Shown in pieces: positions 1-7,622 of a DNA stretch of 64,000 bases. Every line of letters begins with the position of its first letter. The stretch's first letter is position 1. Source of the DNA: CAWHJB01 sp963698715 (GTDB taxonomy: Bacteria > Chloroflexota > Anaerolineae > Anaerolineales > UBA4823); assembly GCA_963698715.1 (NCBI GenBank), contig CAVORW010000002.1:1-64000 (forward strand), written 5' to 3'. The translations under genes were made by a program, and so were the position numbers. Below the pieces are notes generated by a model, which was given only the letters and a program-made list of their open reading frames with translations, searched no databases and had not been told where the DNA came from.

Positions 1-1
1 C

Positions 2-112
2 TGAAGCAGCCTGCCCATGATCGCCGATCCCGATTCCGTTTGATTCGGTTGGCGATTTCGTTTGCCGACGCTCAAACGTCTGATGATTTCTGGAAAAGTT
101 ATCTTTGCTCAT
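2..112 (-). CDS. Partial ORF downstream of the sigma-factor remnant, running off the left edge
   Basis: A reading frame opens with ATG at 112 on the minus strand and stays open to the window edge (37 codons visible, beginning MSKDNFSRNHQTFERR). It lies 38 bases after the stop of the decayed ECF sigma gene, on the same strand, with a weak purine-rich ribosome site (AAAGAGAG). A gene right behind an ECF sigma factor is often its anti-sigma factor, but the visible part is polar, low in complexity and not recognisable. It may simply be a decayed gene like its neighbour. Confidence 0.3.
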   Translation of the reverse strand, partial: MSKDNFSRNHQTFERRQTKSPTESNGIGIGDHGQAAS

Positions 113-150
113 AATCTCTCTTTACCAGGACGCTTTGAACCGTGAATATC

Positions 151-782
151 TTACCCTTTTGCGAATGCTGCCGGAATCTGTTCAGGGGTCAGTCCTTCCT
201 GCGCCAACCATCGTTTGAGCCGTAGTCGAGTGTCATACATGGGTTTTATAGGGCGTCCCGGTCTGTGCCCATGCGACGGGCGACTTCTTCAGCGGCGCTC
301 CTTCGGTACGCGGTCGCCACCGTGGCCTGGCGCTGTCGGCCGTCGATTGTTCCAACATGATCCGCTGGACGCTTTGCATCAGATCGGCGCCTTCCACGAT
401 CTGTCTGGTGTGGAAGCGTGGGTCGACCATCGATTGGACGAGAATGGTGGGTTCTGCCATCGACGATCGTCCGCGAAGTTCTCCCAGCGTTTACGGCGCG
501 GCTCGGTTTGGGCAATACGGATTGCGATATCTATGGACCCAGGTGGTGAATTCGCTCGGCCTTCAAAAGTATCCAAACGGTCCGACGCACGTAAACGAGG
601 ATCTTGGGCAACTTCTTCCGCCAGTGGTGCAAGCCCAGATCAAGGTTGGCAGCCCGCGGCTTTGTTAGCCGCGTAAGGCAATCCCCCGAAGGATGATCTG
701 CCGCAAGTCGGCCCGGGGCGTCCCTATTTTCACCTTCATTCCGAAGGTGTTCAATCCATTGTTCGTTGGTTCGCGTGAGCAT
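151..782 (-). pseudogene. ECF-type RNA polymerase sigma factor, multiply frameshifted
   Basis: The minus strand carries the parts of an ECF sigma-70 factor scattered over all three frames. The N-terminus is in one frame (MLTRTNEQWIEHLRNEGEN at 782). A stretch near 690 reads ADLRQIILRGLPYA in another. Near 580-470 are pieces of region 2 (RLDTFEG, then FTTW, then IAIRIAQTEPRRKRWENF). Region 4 with its helix-turn-helix (ADLMQSVQRIM, EEVARRMGTDRDAL, then MYDTRLRLKRWLAQEGLTPEQI) is spread over 400-151. At least four frame changes are needed to read through, so it cannot make a full protein as written. The family call is firm; whether the shifts are biological or sequence errors is not known. Confidence 0.72.
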
Positions 783-1123
783 TTCTCAGATTATACATCA
801 AGACATATCTTAGAATCCGGTACATCCTGATTAATCCTGCAACATTCTCCAATAAAGAGCTGGCGGGTAAGAATTTAATTCTCGTTGTTGTCTTAAGTTC
901 TGTACCTCTTGTTTGGTTCGATGATCGGCAGTTGGGGAGCGATTGATAAATCCAAGCGTGAGATCTAAGCGGCACACTGAGAAGGTTGATGAGCCTGAAC
1001 CAAACGGTTTCATAATAGAAGTTTATAAATGAGTTAGATCACAAACGTCTGTCTTTATCTGGTCTGGAATAGTTAAGGCAGATTTTATACAACTTGGGAA
1101 TTACAAAAAAGGAGTAACAATCA
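783..1123. other. Intergenic stretch with no gene seen
   Basis: This 341-base AT-rich stretch separates the minus-strand sigma remnant from the plus-strand redox operon. Short open frames here show no family features. It should hold the divergent promoters, but I could not pick a convincing -35/-10 pair. The only clear signal is the ribosome site AAGGAGT just before 1124. Confidence 0.4.
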
Positions 1124-1438
1124 ATGTATAGAGCAACATGGAATGGGCAGATTTTGGCAGAGAGTGATCGAACCATCTTAGTGGAGGGTAATCACTACTT
1201 TCCACCCGATTCGATCTCTGGGGGATTTTTCCGTGAAAGCAATTCACATACAACCTGCCCCTGGAAGGGGCTGGCAAGTTACTACGATATTCAGGTAAAC
1301 GGAGAAATAAATAAGAATGCGGCCTGGTACTATCCCGCTCCAAAAGAAGCCGCCCAACAGATCAAGGATTATGTGGCATTTTGGCATGGGGTAAAAGTGC
1401 TGCAAGTTGATGAACAAGCTATAGTCGCCTCGCAGTAA
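1124..1438 (+). CDS. DUF427 family protein
   Basis: 104 residues, the full length of a single DUF427 domain (PF04248). The family signature is visible along the chain: ATWNGQILAES at the start, then EGNHYFPPDSI, the Cys-containing TTCPWKGLASYYDI and the C-terminal AAWYYPAP with KDYVAFWHGV. The start is fixed by an AAGGAGT ribosome site nine bases upstream. The biochemical function of the family is not established. Here it opens a co-directional run with the epimerase (7-base gap), the thioredoxin-reductase fusion and the selenoprotein, which hints at redox or metabolite-repair work, but that is inference from context. Confidence 0.85.
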   Translation: MYRATWNGQILAESDRTILVEGNHYFPPDSISGGFFRESNSHTTCPWKGLASYYDIQVNGEINKNAAWYYPAPKEAAQQIKDYVAFWHGVKVLQVDEQAIVASQ

Positions 1439-1445
1439 TGAGAAA

Positions 1446-2175
1446 ATGACTTCAATACCCCTTCTCACAACCCAACAGATGGTCGAAGTCGACCGGCTGA
1501 TGATCGAAGAATACGGCATCCAGTTAATCCAGATGATGGAAAATGCGGGGAGAAACCTGGCCGAATTGGGCCGGCGTGTTCTCGGAGGAGATGTCCGCGC
1601 CAAACGCATTGCGGTGTTTTGTGGTGGAGGGGAATAACGGCGGAGGCGGCATGGTAGCCGCCCGCCATCTGAGCAACTGGGGCGCCGATGTTGCGCTAAA
1701 AGTGCTTTCCCGCCAGGATCAGTTAAAAGAAGTGCCTGCCCACCAATTCCAAATTTTAAAAGCCATGGGAATCTGGGCGAAAGAGCCCATTGACCTGGCC
1801 TCAGTAGATCTGGTCATAGACGCAATGATCGGTTATGGCCTGACGGGCGATCCGCGGGGAGCCGCGGCGGACTGGATTCGACGTATCAATGAAGTCGATT
1901 GCCCCGTCTTGGCTTTAGACACACCATCCGGATTGAATACCACCACGGGTGTCCCCGGGAATCCTTGCATTCGTGCAACGGCTACCATGACGCTTGCACT
2001 ACCAAAAACTGGATTGATGGCGCCTGAAGCTTCAGGATATATAGGCAATCTGTATCTGGCAGATATCAGTGTTCCTCCCCAGCTCTATACCAGGCTGGGA
2101 ATTGAAGCGCCACATCTATTTGCCAATGACACCATCGTGAAAATCAAATCTAAGGAAGGGTCAACTTCATGCTAG
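1446..2175 (+). CDS. nnrE: NAD(P)H-hydrate epimerase (YjeF N-terminal domain), frameshifted near 1630
   Basis: The protein belongs to the YjeF_N family, which epimerises damaged NAD(P)HX so that the S form can be repaired. The first frame (1446-1637) gives TTQQMVEVDRLMIEEYGI and MMENAGRNLAEL; the rest continues in the next frame with NNGGGGMVAARHLSNWG, VDLVIDAMIGYGLTG and LALDTPSGLNTTTG. One extra G in the run at 1629-1632 explains the shift; deleting it restores about 240 residues. The dehydratase domain found fused in E. coli YjeF is absent. The usual nucleotide loop NNGGDG reads NNGGGG here. The end overlaps the next gene by 7 bases. A homopolymer sequencing error is the simplest explanation of the break. 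Confidence 0.8.
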
Positions 2176-3365
2176 AGAAATTACAAGAAAAACAAATTCA
2201 GGTGTACAGCACTGTCTGGTGCCCTGATTGCAAGCGCGCCAAGAGGTTTTTCGGCGAGCAGCGGGTCCCGTATGAAAATATTGATATCGAGCAGGACCCC
2301 GATGCCATGGCTTATGTAGAAAAAGTCAACAACGGGATGCGCATCATCCCGATTATCGTTTTTCCGGATGGATCGATCCTGGTCGAACCGTCGAATGCGG
2401 AGTTGGCTAAGAAACTGGGGCTGCAGACCCGAGCGCAGCGCCAGTTCTACGATACGATTGTGATCGGCGGCGGCCCAGCCGGCCTGACCGCAGCCTTATA
2501 CCTGGCGCGTGAGGGCCAGGATGTGCTGGTCATTGAGAAAGCAGGGTTAGGAGGCCAGGCTGGGGTGACCCAGACCCTCGATAATTATCCCGGGTTCGAT
2601 CAGGGAATTCCTGGAGCAGAGTTTGGCGACCGGCTGGGACGCCAGGCGCGCCGGTTTGGGGTCGAGATACTCCAGGCCAGCGAAGTGGTAAAAGTTTTTC
2701 CTCAGGGCCCCTATCTGTGTGCCATTTCAGATGGCATCGAATATGGAGCGAAAGCCATATTGCTCGCAACCGGAGCCCGTTATCGCCGCTTAGACATTCC
2801 TGGGGAAGATGAACTGATCGGGACGAACGTCCATTTCTGTGCAACCTGTGATGGCGCATTTTATAAGGGCAAGAAAGTCCTGGTGATTGGCGGCGGCAAC
2901 AGCGGATTCGAGGAAGGTTTGTTCCTGACCAAGTTTGCCAGCCAAGTGGATATTGTTGAGTTTTCCCCGCAGGCAAAGGCCAGCCAGATATTACAAGAAA
3001 AAGTGGCCGAAATGCCAAATATGTCGGTCACCCTCAACCATGCCGTCAAAGAATTCAAAATGAAAAACGGCCGTCTCGCCAGTGTGGTCGTCCAGGATCG
3101 GTCGACGGGCGAGCTGAAAGAATGGCAGTACGATGGGATCTTCGTCTTCATCGGCCTTTCCCCGAACAGCGATCTGGTCAAGGACAAGGTTGATACGGAC
3201 CAGTTCGGTTTTGTGATTACGGATAAAAGTTTGATGACAACCTTGCCCGGCCTGTTCGCGGCTGGAGATGTGCGGTTAGGGTCGACCAAGCAGGCAGCTT
3301 CGGCTGCCGGCGAAGGGGCGACGGCGGCTCTCATGATCCGTGAATACGTGAAGGAGAATGGATAA
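2169..3365 (+). CDS. trxB: Glutaredoxin-thioredoxin reductase fusion
   Basis: 398 residues in two modules. Residues 1-85 are a glutaredoxin-like fold with the redox pair C18-P-D-C21 (in STVWCPDCKRAK) and the cis-proline segment RIIPIIVF. From about residue 92 comes a full FAD/NADPH thioredoxin reductase: FAD-binding IGGGPAGLTAALYLA, the active-site CATC (C224, C227, in FCATCDGAF), NADPH-binding VIGGGNSGFEEG, and the C-terminal FAAGDVRLGSTKQAASAAGEG. The fusion implies electrons pass from NADPH through the flavin and CATC to the attached glutaredoxin. It lies 18 bases before a GrdB-family selenoprotein, so it may supply electrons to that enzyme; glycine reductase systems do use thioredoxin and its reductase, but the pairing here is inference. 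Confidence 0.92.
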   Translation: MLEKLQEKQIQVYSTVWCPDCKRAKRFFGEQRVPYENIDIEQDPDAMAYVEKVNNGMRIIPIIVFPDGSILVEPSNAELAKKLGLQTRAQRQFYDTIVIGGGPAGLTAALYLAREGQDVLVIEKAGLGGQAGVTQTLDNYPGFDQGIPGAEFGDRLGRQARRFGVEILQASEVVKVFPQGPYLCAISDGIEYGAKAILLATGARYRRLDIPGEDELIGTNVHFCATCDGAFYKGKKVLVIGGGNSGFEEGLFLTKFASQVDIVEFSPQAKASQILQEKVAEMPNMSVTLNHAVKEFKMKNGRLASVVVQDRSTGELKEWQYDGIFVFIGLSPNSDLVKDKVDTDQFGFVITDKSLMTTLPGLFAAGDVRLGSTKQAASAAGEGATAALMIREYVKENG

Positions 3366-3383
3366 CGAGAAGGATGTGTAGAT

Positions 3384-4163
3384 ATGATCAATTCAGAAGC
3401 ACTCCAGCGGACCTATGATAAAGTCCGCGCCCAGTGGGACCCGCATTTCGAATGGGTCGTGAATGAAGCCGCTCCCTGGACGCCATTGCAAAAGCCGCTT
3501 AACCAGATCGCACTGGCCCTGGTAAGCACCTGTGGGGCATACCGAAAAGAGATCGACTGCCCATTCGATGCAGCCAATTATTATGGCGATCCATCTTTTA
3601 AGGAAATACCTATCGACACCGCTCCGGAGGCGCTGGACTTTGCCCATACCCACTATGATCACACCCACGTTGCCCAGGATCCCAATGTTGCCTTTCCGCT
3701 GCCCTATCTGACGGCCCTTGCAGCCAGTGGGCAGATCGACCGGTTGGTCAATCCAGCGATCAGCTTCTCCGGATTTTTGCCCCAACCAAGGCAGCTGCTT
3801 CAAGAAACTGCCCCGGAGGTTGCCCGCCGTTTGAAAGCCGCCGGTGCAGAAGCTGCCTTGTTGGTGCCCTGCTGACCAATCTGCCAGCAGTCCGTGGGAC
3901 TGATTGCGCGTGTGCTGGAAGAGGTGGGGATCTCGACCGTCTGTATTGTCATGCGCCGGGAAGTGGCGCAGAATGTGAAACCTCCAAGGACATTGTTTGT
4001 TCATTTTCCTCTGGGCGCTCCGTTGGGGCCATCCAACGACGCAGAGACCCATCGTAGAGTGATCCGACAGGCGCTGGATATCCTTGTTACTGCACGAGTA
4101 CCAGGGACGATAGTCGACTCACCGCTCCAGTGGAAGCGATATGTAGTAGACACTGAGACATAA
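3384..4163 (+). CDS. GrdB-family selenoprotein (UGA at 3873-3875 read as selenocysteine)
   Basis: Two same-frame ORFs (3384-3872 and 3876-4163) are separated only by one TGA. Read through, they give a 259-residue protein of the glycine/sarcosine/betaine/D-proline reductase selenoprotein B family. Landmarks are LALVSTCGAYRKE, AHTHYDHTHVAQDPNVAFPLPYL, ISFSGFLPQPRQLL, the redox site LVPC-U-PICQQSVGLIARVLEE (U = selenocysteine, forming UxxC), and FPLGAPLGPSNDAETHRRVI. The second half has no start or ribosome site of its own, which argues against two genes. A hairpin fitting the bacterial SECIS rules sits just after the UGA. It follows the thioredoxin reductase fusion, probably in one transcript. 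The substrate is unknown; this short branch lacks the length of true GrdB (about 430 residues). Confidence 0.82.
3873..3906 (+). promoter_or_regulatory. Putative bacterial SECIS element after the in-frame UGA
   Basis: Immediately after the UGA codon (3873-3875) the mRNA can fold into a perfect 6-bp apical stem, CAGTCC (3888-3893) with GGACTG (3897-3902), closing a GUG loop. The loop starts 18 bases after the UGA, inside the 16-37 base window known for bacterial SECIS elements, and begins with the expected GU. A lower 4-bp stem pairs 3877-3880 with 3903-3906, leaving a 7-base bulge on the 5' side. The pairing is read directly; SelB binding is inferred. Confidence 0.65.
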
Positions 4164-4192
4164 TGTAATCTGTGGCACATTCCAAACAATAA

Positions 4193-4227
4193 GTGCAACC
4201 GGGAATAAATAACTTTCCCGGTTGCAC
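4193..4227 (+). terminator. Strong hairpin ending the redox operon
   Basis: GTGCAACCGGGAA (4193-4205) pairs perfectly with 4215-4227 across a 9-base AT-rich loop. It lies 30 bases after the selenoprotein stop. The following tract (GTTATTTGG) is only weakly T-rich, so termination strength is uncertain. Confidence 0.55.
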
Positions 4228-4643
4228 GTTATTTGGTAAATGAGTAAAAATGGATGTGTTTTTATACCACATTCATCGACTCAGCGGTATTTACCCACCG
4301 TGGAGAGGGGACCCACCCTCTCCGCAGAGCGTAAAGTCTCAGAGCCTTACCGGCTCTCGATCTGTTGAAAAACGGATGTGAAAGAACGAGGTTTTACGCT
4401 TCGGTGTGGGGCATACGAGTATGCTTGCCACGCCTGAGATCGCTCAGTTGCCGCTGGGCGATCTCACTGTTTAATGAGTACCCTTTCATTGTATGTACTC
4501 CCCGACGATTGTCAAGACATTGGACTAAGCGCTTCGCGCAGAAAATCTCCTCGCTGAATCCCATTCCAAGGACATACTATTTTGCCTGATTAGGGCTATA
4601 TTTCCTGTAAATCCCATCATCCCTATTTACAGGAGGTGTAACC

Positions 4644-5516
4644 ATGACTGCATTAAGGCAGAAACTGATCGAGGATATGCAGCTGCGGGGTCTGTCAACC
4701 AGTACGCAAGAGAACTATGTGCGAGTGGTCAGGCAGTTGGCAGGATACTACGAAAAGTCCCCAGATCGGATCAGTGAAGAAGAACTGCGCCAGTACTTCC
4801 TCTACCTCAGTCAGGTCCGGAAGGTTTCTCCCAGCACCTTTCAGGTTGCGCTGAGTGCGATTAAGTTCTTCTACGAGTACACCCTGCAGCGGCAGTGGGC
4901 CACGCTGGAGCTGGTCAAACCCATTCGGGAGAAGAAGCTGCCGGTGGTACTTTCGGTGGAAGAAGTGGGCCGGGTCTTAGCCCGAGTGCATCGGGCGCGC
5001 TATCGGGTCTGCCTGAGTGCGATCTATGCCTGCGGGCTGCGCTTGCAGGAGGGGATCCACCTGCAGGTGGGAGACATCGACAGCCAGCGCATGTTTATCC
5101 ACGTGCACCGGGGGAAAGGCAACCGAGAGCGCTATGTGCCGCTGCCGAGGAGCCTGCTAGAACTGCTGCGGCAACACTGGAGCAGCCATCACCACCCGGT
5201 ATGGCTATTCCCGGATTCCAGATGGGAAGGTGGTTCGTCGGCTGCCCCTGCCGGTCCGGTCCACTTTCGCGGAGTGCAACGCGCCTTCAAATTGGCCCTG
5301 GTTGAGAGCGGCATCCAGAAGGATGCCACCGTGCACACCTTAAGACATTCGTATGCCACCCATCTGCTCGAAGCTGGGGTAAGTCTGCGCTTGATCCAGG
5401 CGTATCTGGGGCACGCCTCTCCGGATACCACCGTCATTTATACGCATCTCACTCCTCAAGTGGAAGCACCGGCTGTAGCTGCGATTAACCGGCTGGTGGG
5501 GCGCCTGTGGGGATAG
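4644..5516 (+). CDS. Tyrosine recombinase/integrase of the IS91-type element
   Basis: 290 residues with an N-terminal SAM-like DNA-binding domain (residues 5-85, LRQKLIEDMQLRGLST) and a C-terminal catalytic domain. The active residues are visible: the first Arg in ACGLRLQEGIHL, H-x-x-R in HTLRHSYATHLLEAG, the second His in AYLGHASPDTT, and the nucleophile in VIYTHLT. A very strong ribosome site (AGGAGGTG) sits 7 bases before the start. The stop overlaps the transposase start by 10 bases, so the two are translationally coupled. XerD-like recombinases accompany several IS91 relatives; whether they act in transposition or in resolving intermediates is not settled. Confidence 0.88.
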   Translation: MTALRQKLIEDMQLRGLSTSTQENYVRVVRQLAGYYEKSPDRISEEELRQYFLYLSQVRKVSPSTFQVALSAIKFFYEYTLQRQWATLELVKPIREKKLPVVLSVEEVGRVLARVHRARYRVCLSAIYACGLRLQEGIHLQVGDIDSQRMFIHVHRGKGNRERYVPLPRSLLELLRQHWSSHHHPVWLFPDSRWEGGSSAAPAGPVHFRGVQRAFKLALVESGIQKDATVHTLRHSYATHLLEAGVSLRLIQAYLGHASPDTTVIYTHLTPQVEAPAVAAINRLVGRLWG

Positions 5517-6610
5517 AGCTGGCTGAAATCTTGCGCCAGTGCGGGCCTGCCTATCGCCAGAAATACGCCGGACACCTCCCCATTCAGCATTTACAAGCCA
5601 TGCAGGCCATTGAAACCTGCCGAACTGAAGCGTTGGGCGGGCAGGTATATGTCTGCCCGGATTGCGAGCAGGTGCAGTACAGCTATCACTCCTGCCGCAA
5701 CCGGCATTGCCCCAAGTGCCAGAACGAGAATGCCCAGGCCTGGCTGGAGCAGCAGCAAGCGATGTTGCTGCCGGTGCCCTACTTTCTGCTCACCTTCACC
5801 CTGCCGGTCGGTCTGCGGGAGATTGCGCGTCATCAGCCGCGGCTGATCTATGACCTGCTCTTTCGGATGTCAGCGGAAGCTACCCAGAAGCTGGCTCAGG
5901 ACCCGCGTTTCGTCGGAGGCCAGGTTGGCATGGTGGGTGTGCTGCATACTTGGGGGCGCAACCTGAGCTATCATCCCCACGTGCATTACCTGGTTCCAGC
6001 CGGGGGCCTGGCAAGCGATGGCAAGACCTGGCTGGCCGCTCGCCAGAAATTCCTGCTGCCCGTCAAAGCGCTTTCGCGCCTTTTCCGCGCCAAAATGCGC
6101 CAGGCTTTAGCCAAGGTCGATGTCGAGGGGCCCATTTCAGCGGATGTCTGGCGGCAAAGTTGGGTAGTGCACTGCAAAGCGGTGGGCTGCGGACAGCTGG
6201 CGTTGAAGTACCTGGCGCCCTATATCTTTCGGGTGGCCATCAGCAACCGGCGTATTCTGAAATTGGAGGACGGGCGAGTGACCTTCCGCTATCGGGCGAC
6301 GGATACCGGTCAGGAACGGCTGTGCACCCTGGCGGCCGAAGAATTCATCCGCCGTTTTCTGCAGCACATCCTGCCTAAGGGCCTCGTTAAGGTTCGTTAT
6401 TATGGTTTCTTCAGCTCGGGCTCGCGCTCGCACCTGGCTGCGATCCGCCAGCAGCTTGGTCAAGAGCCTGCCCGAGTTGAGGAGGCTCAACCAGGCCAGG
6501 CTCGAGAGGTAGTACCGCTATCCGAAAAGGCCCACCTGTGCCCTGTTTGCGGTCGTCCGATGCAACCTGGAGGCTCGATCCTGCCTGCTAAAGGCCGGTC
6601 GCCGCCATGA
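5507..6610 (+). CDS. IS91 family Y2 HUH transposase
   Basis: 367 residues. The N-terminus carries the IS91 zinc-ribbon: VCPDCEQV and HSCRNRHCPKCQ (residues about 47-75). The HUH metal site is HPHVHYLVPAGGL (residues about 158-170), and the paired catalytic tyrosines are in YLAPYIFRVAISNRRI (about 237-252). The C-terminus has a second CxxC pair (CPVCGRPM). The enzyme nicks single-stranded ends and moves by rolling circle; such elements can also mobilise flanking DNA by one-ended transposition. The start is a GTG/ATG-type codon inside the recombinase end. The family call is firm. Confidence 0.9.
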   Translation: MGIELAEILRQCGPAYRQKYAGHLPIQHLQAMQAIETCRTEALGGQVYVCPDCEQVQYSYHSCRNRHCPKCQNENAQAWLEQQQAMLLPVPYFLLTFTLPVGLREIARHQPRLIYDLLFRMSAEATQKLAQDPRFVGGQVGMVGVLHTWGRNLSYHPHVHYLVPAGGLASDGKTWLAARQKFLLPVKALSRLFRAKMRQALAKVDVEGPISADVWRQSWVVHCKAVGCGQLALKYLAPYIFRVAISNRRILKLEDGRVTFRYRATDTGQERLCTLAAEEFIRRFLQHILPKGLVKVRYYGFFSSGSRSHLAAIRQQLGQEPARVEEAQPGQAREVVPLSEKAHLCPVCGRPMQPGGSILPAKGRSPP

Positions 6611-6853
6611 GCGATGAGTGTGGCGTTGAAAACCCTCCTTTCGAGAGCGCTGATTCGCGGTCGCGGCGTTCCAGCCTTATGATTCCTGGAGGCGCAAATG
6701 GATCGCCCAGAGGTTCTCGATTCAGATCCGCAGTTTATTGGAGAATAGGGATATTGAACAAAAGGGCGAGCGGATTGCCAGTTGGCGAGCGGCGTTTAGG
6801 GGGAGCGAATTCGCCTCAATTTCCAAGTCGGCTGTGATTCATTCCAACCCGGC
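6611..6853. other. Non-coding tail of the IS91-type element
   Basis: No credible gene lies here; the one short open frame (6607-6837) has no ribosome site and reads like junk translation. By position it should hold the termination end (terIS) of the element. Confidence 0.35.
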
Positions 6854-7294
6854 TTAGTCCAATTGTGGATTATGCGGCGGCTGCGCTCCGCTTAACGGAG
6901 TAGTTTTATGGTGCCGCGCCGCATCAATCCTTAAATCATTGTGGGACATCGGGAGGGCGATTTTGACTTCCATCGCTATCTGCTCCCATTCTTCCTCAAT
7001 GTCACAAATGTACTCATCTGCCAAAGGATACAAAATCCAGAAGCGCCGTCGATCGTCTACCCGCAAGTTGTGTAAGAGTAGGAAAAGTACGTCAAAGTCC
7101 GGGCGGGCTTTCACCCACCCGACTTGCTTGGCAGCAACATCTACGCCTACTTCTTGAATCATCATACGCACCAGGTCCCGCCGCTCCTCTTTGGTAGACC
7201 ACTCCCAGCTTTCACGCAGATCGAGCAACGTTCTGGCAGCGCGTTCGATTGCTGTCTCTGGCACCCAGGTAAGGAGATCGAGTTTCTCCTTCAA
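6854..7294 (-). pseudogene. C-terminal remnant of a large serine recombinase
   Basis: 146 residues that match only the C-terminal tail of large serine site-specific recombinases, with the stretch ERAARTLLDLRESWEWSTKEERRDLVRMMIQEVGVDVAAKQVGWVKARPDF. The catalytic N-terminal resolvase domain and the recombinase zinc-ribbon domain are missing; nothing similar is found upstream in other frames, where host promoter-like sequence for the histidine kinase follows. The gene was cut at about 7300. The final 20 residues may be novel sequence gained at the IS91 junction. It marks a former integrative element. Confidence 0.65.
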
Positions 7295-7622
7295 GGCATT
7301 GACTTTATTCCAAATATATGAAAATATCGGTCACTCAGTGCGCTGGAACAACACCATCTGTTTGATGTTCACAAATTGAGTATCTTGTACGACTGCACCT
7401 GGTATTTTGGTAGGGGATCGGCAGACGATTTTTACGAGCGCAAAAATAATCGAGTCCTTGGATGCTCTTGGGCGACGCAATTTCGAGCAAGCTCTCTTTT
7501 CCAGGTGAAACTTTCTCTGGATAGATCAAAAACAGGTCCCAGGTCAGGTGAGCTGAAAATCGTTTTCGGTTATACTAAAAATGAGATCTGCGCCAATATC
7601 ACGTTCTTTCTTGAAAACAATC
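7295..7622. other. Intergenic junction before the sensor kinase
   Basis: Between the truncated recombinase and the histidine kinase there is no gene-like frame. The stretch should hold the kinase promoter; I see no clear consensus boxes. Confidence 0.35.

Larger units (their letters stand above)
4250..6850 (+). mobile_element. IS91-type element with an accessory tyrosine recombinase (ends approximate)
   Basis: Two overlapping genes, a tyrosine recombinase (4644-5516) and a Y2 HUH transposase (5507-6610), form a transposition unit. IS91 elements lack inverted repeats, so the ends cannot be read off. I place them by hairpin-rich non-coding flanks: GGAGAGGG (4302-4309) with CCCTCTCC (4316-4323), and GAGCC/GGCTC near 4342-4356 on the left; the AT-mixed stretch 6611-6850 shows no gene on the right. 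The element lies between the redox operon terminator and a truncated serine recombinase, a site that has clearly taken several insertions. Confidence 0.55.

Noticed and set aside
215..676. 153-residue plus-strand frame near the left edge
   Set aside because: Antisense to the decayed sigma factor, whose motifs are recognisable in the minus-strand frames.
3894..4163. Separate small gene starting at the GTG after the UGA
   Set aside because: It lacks a ribosome site and begins in the middle of a family domain; read-through as selenoprotein explains both halves.
6607..6837. 76-residue frame after the IS91 transposase
   Set aside because: No family features or ribosome site; it is probably the non-coding end of the element.
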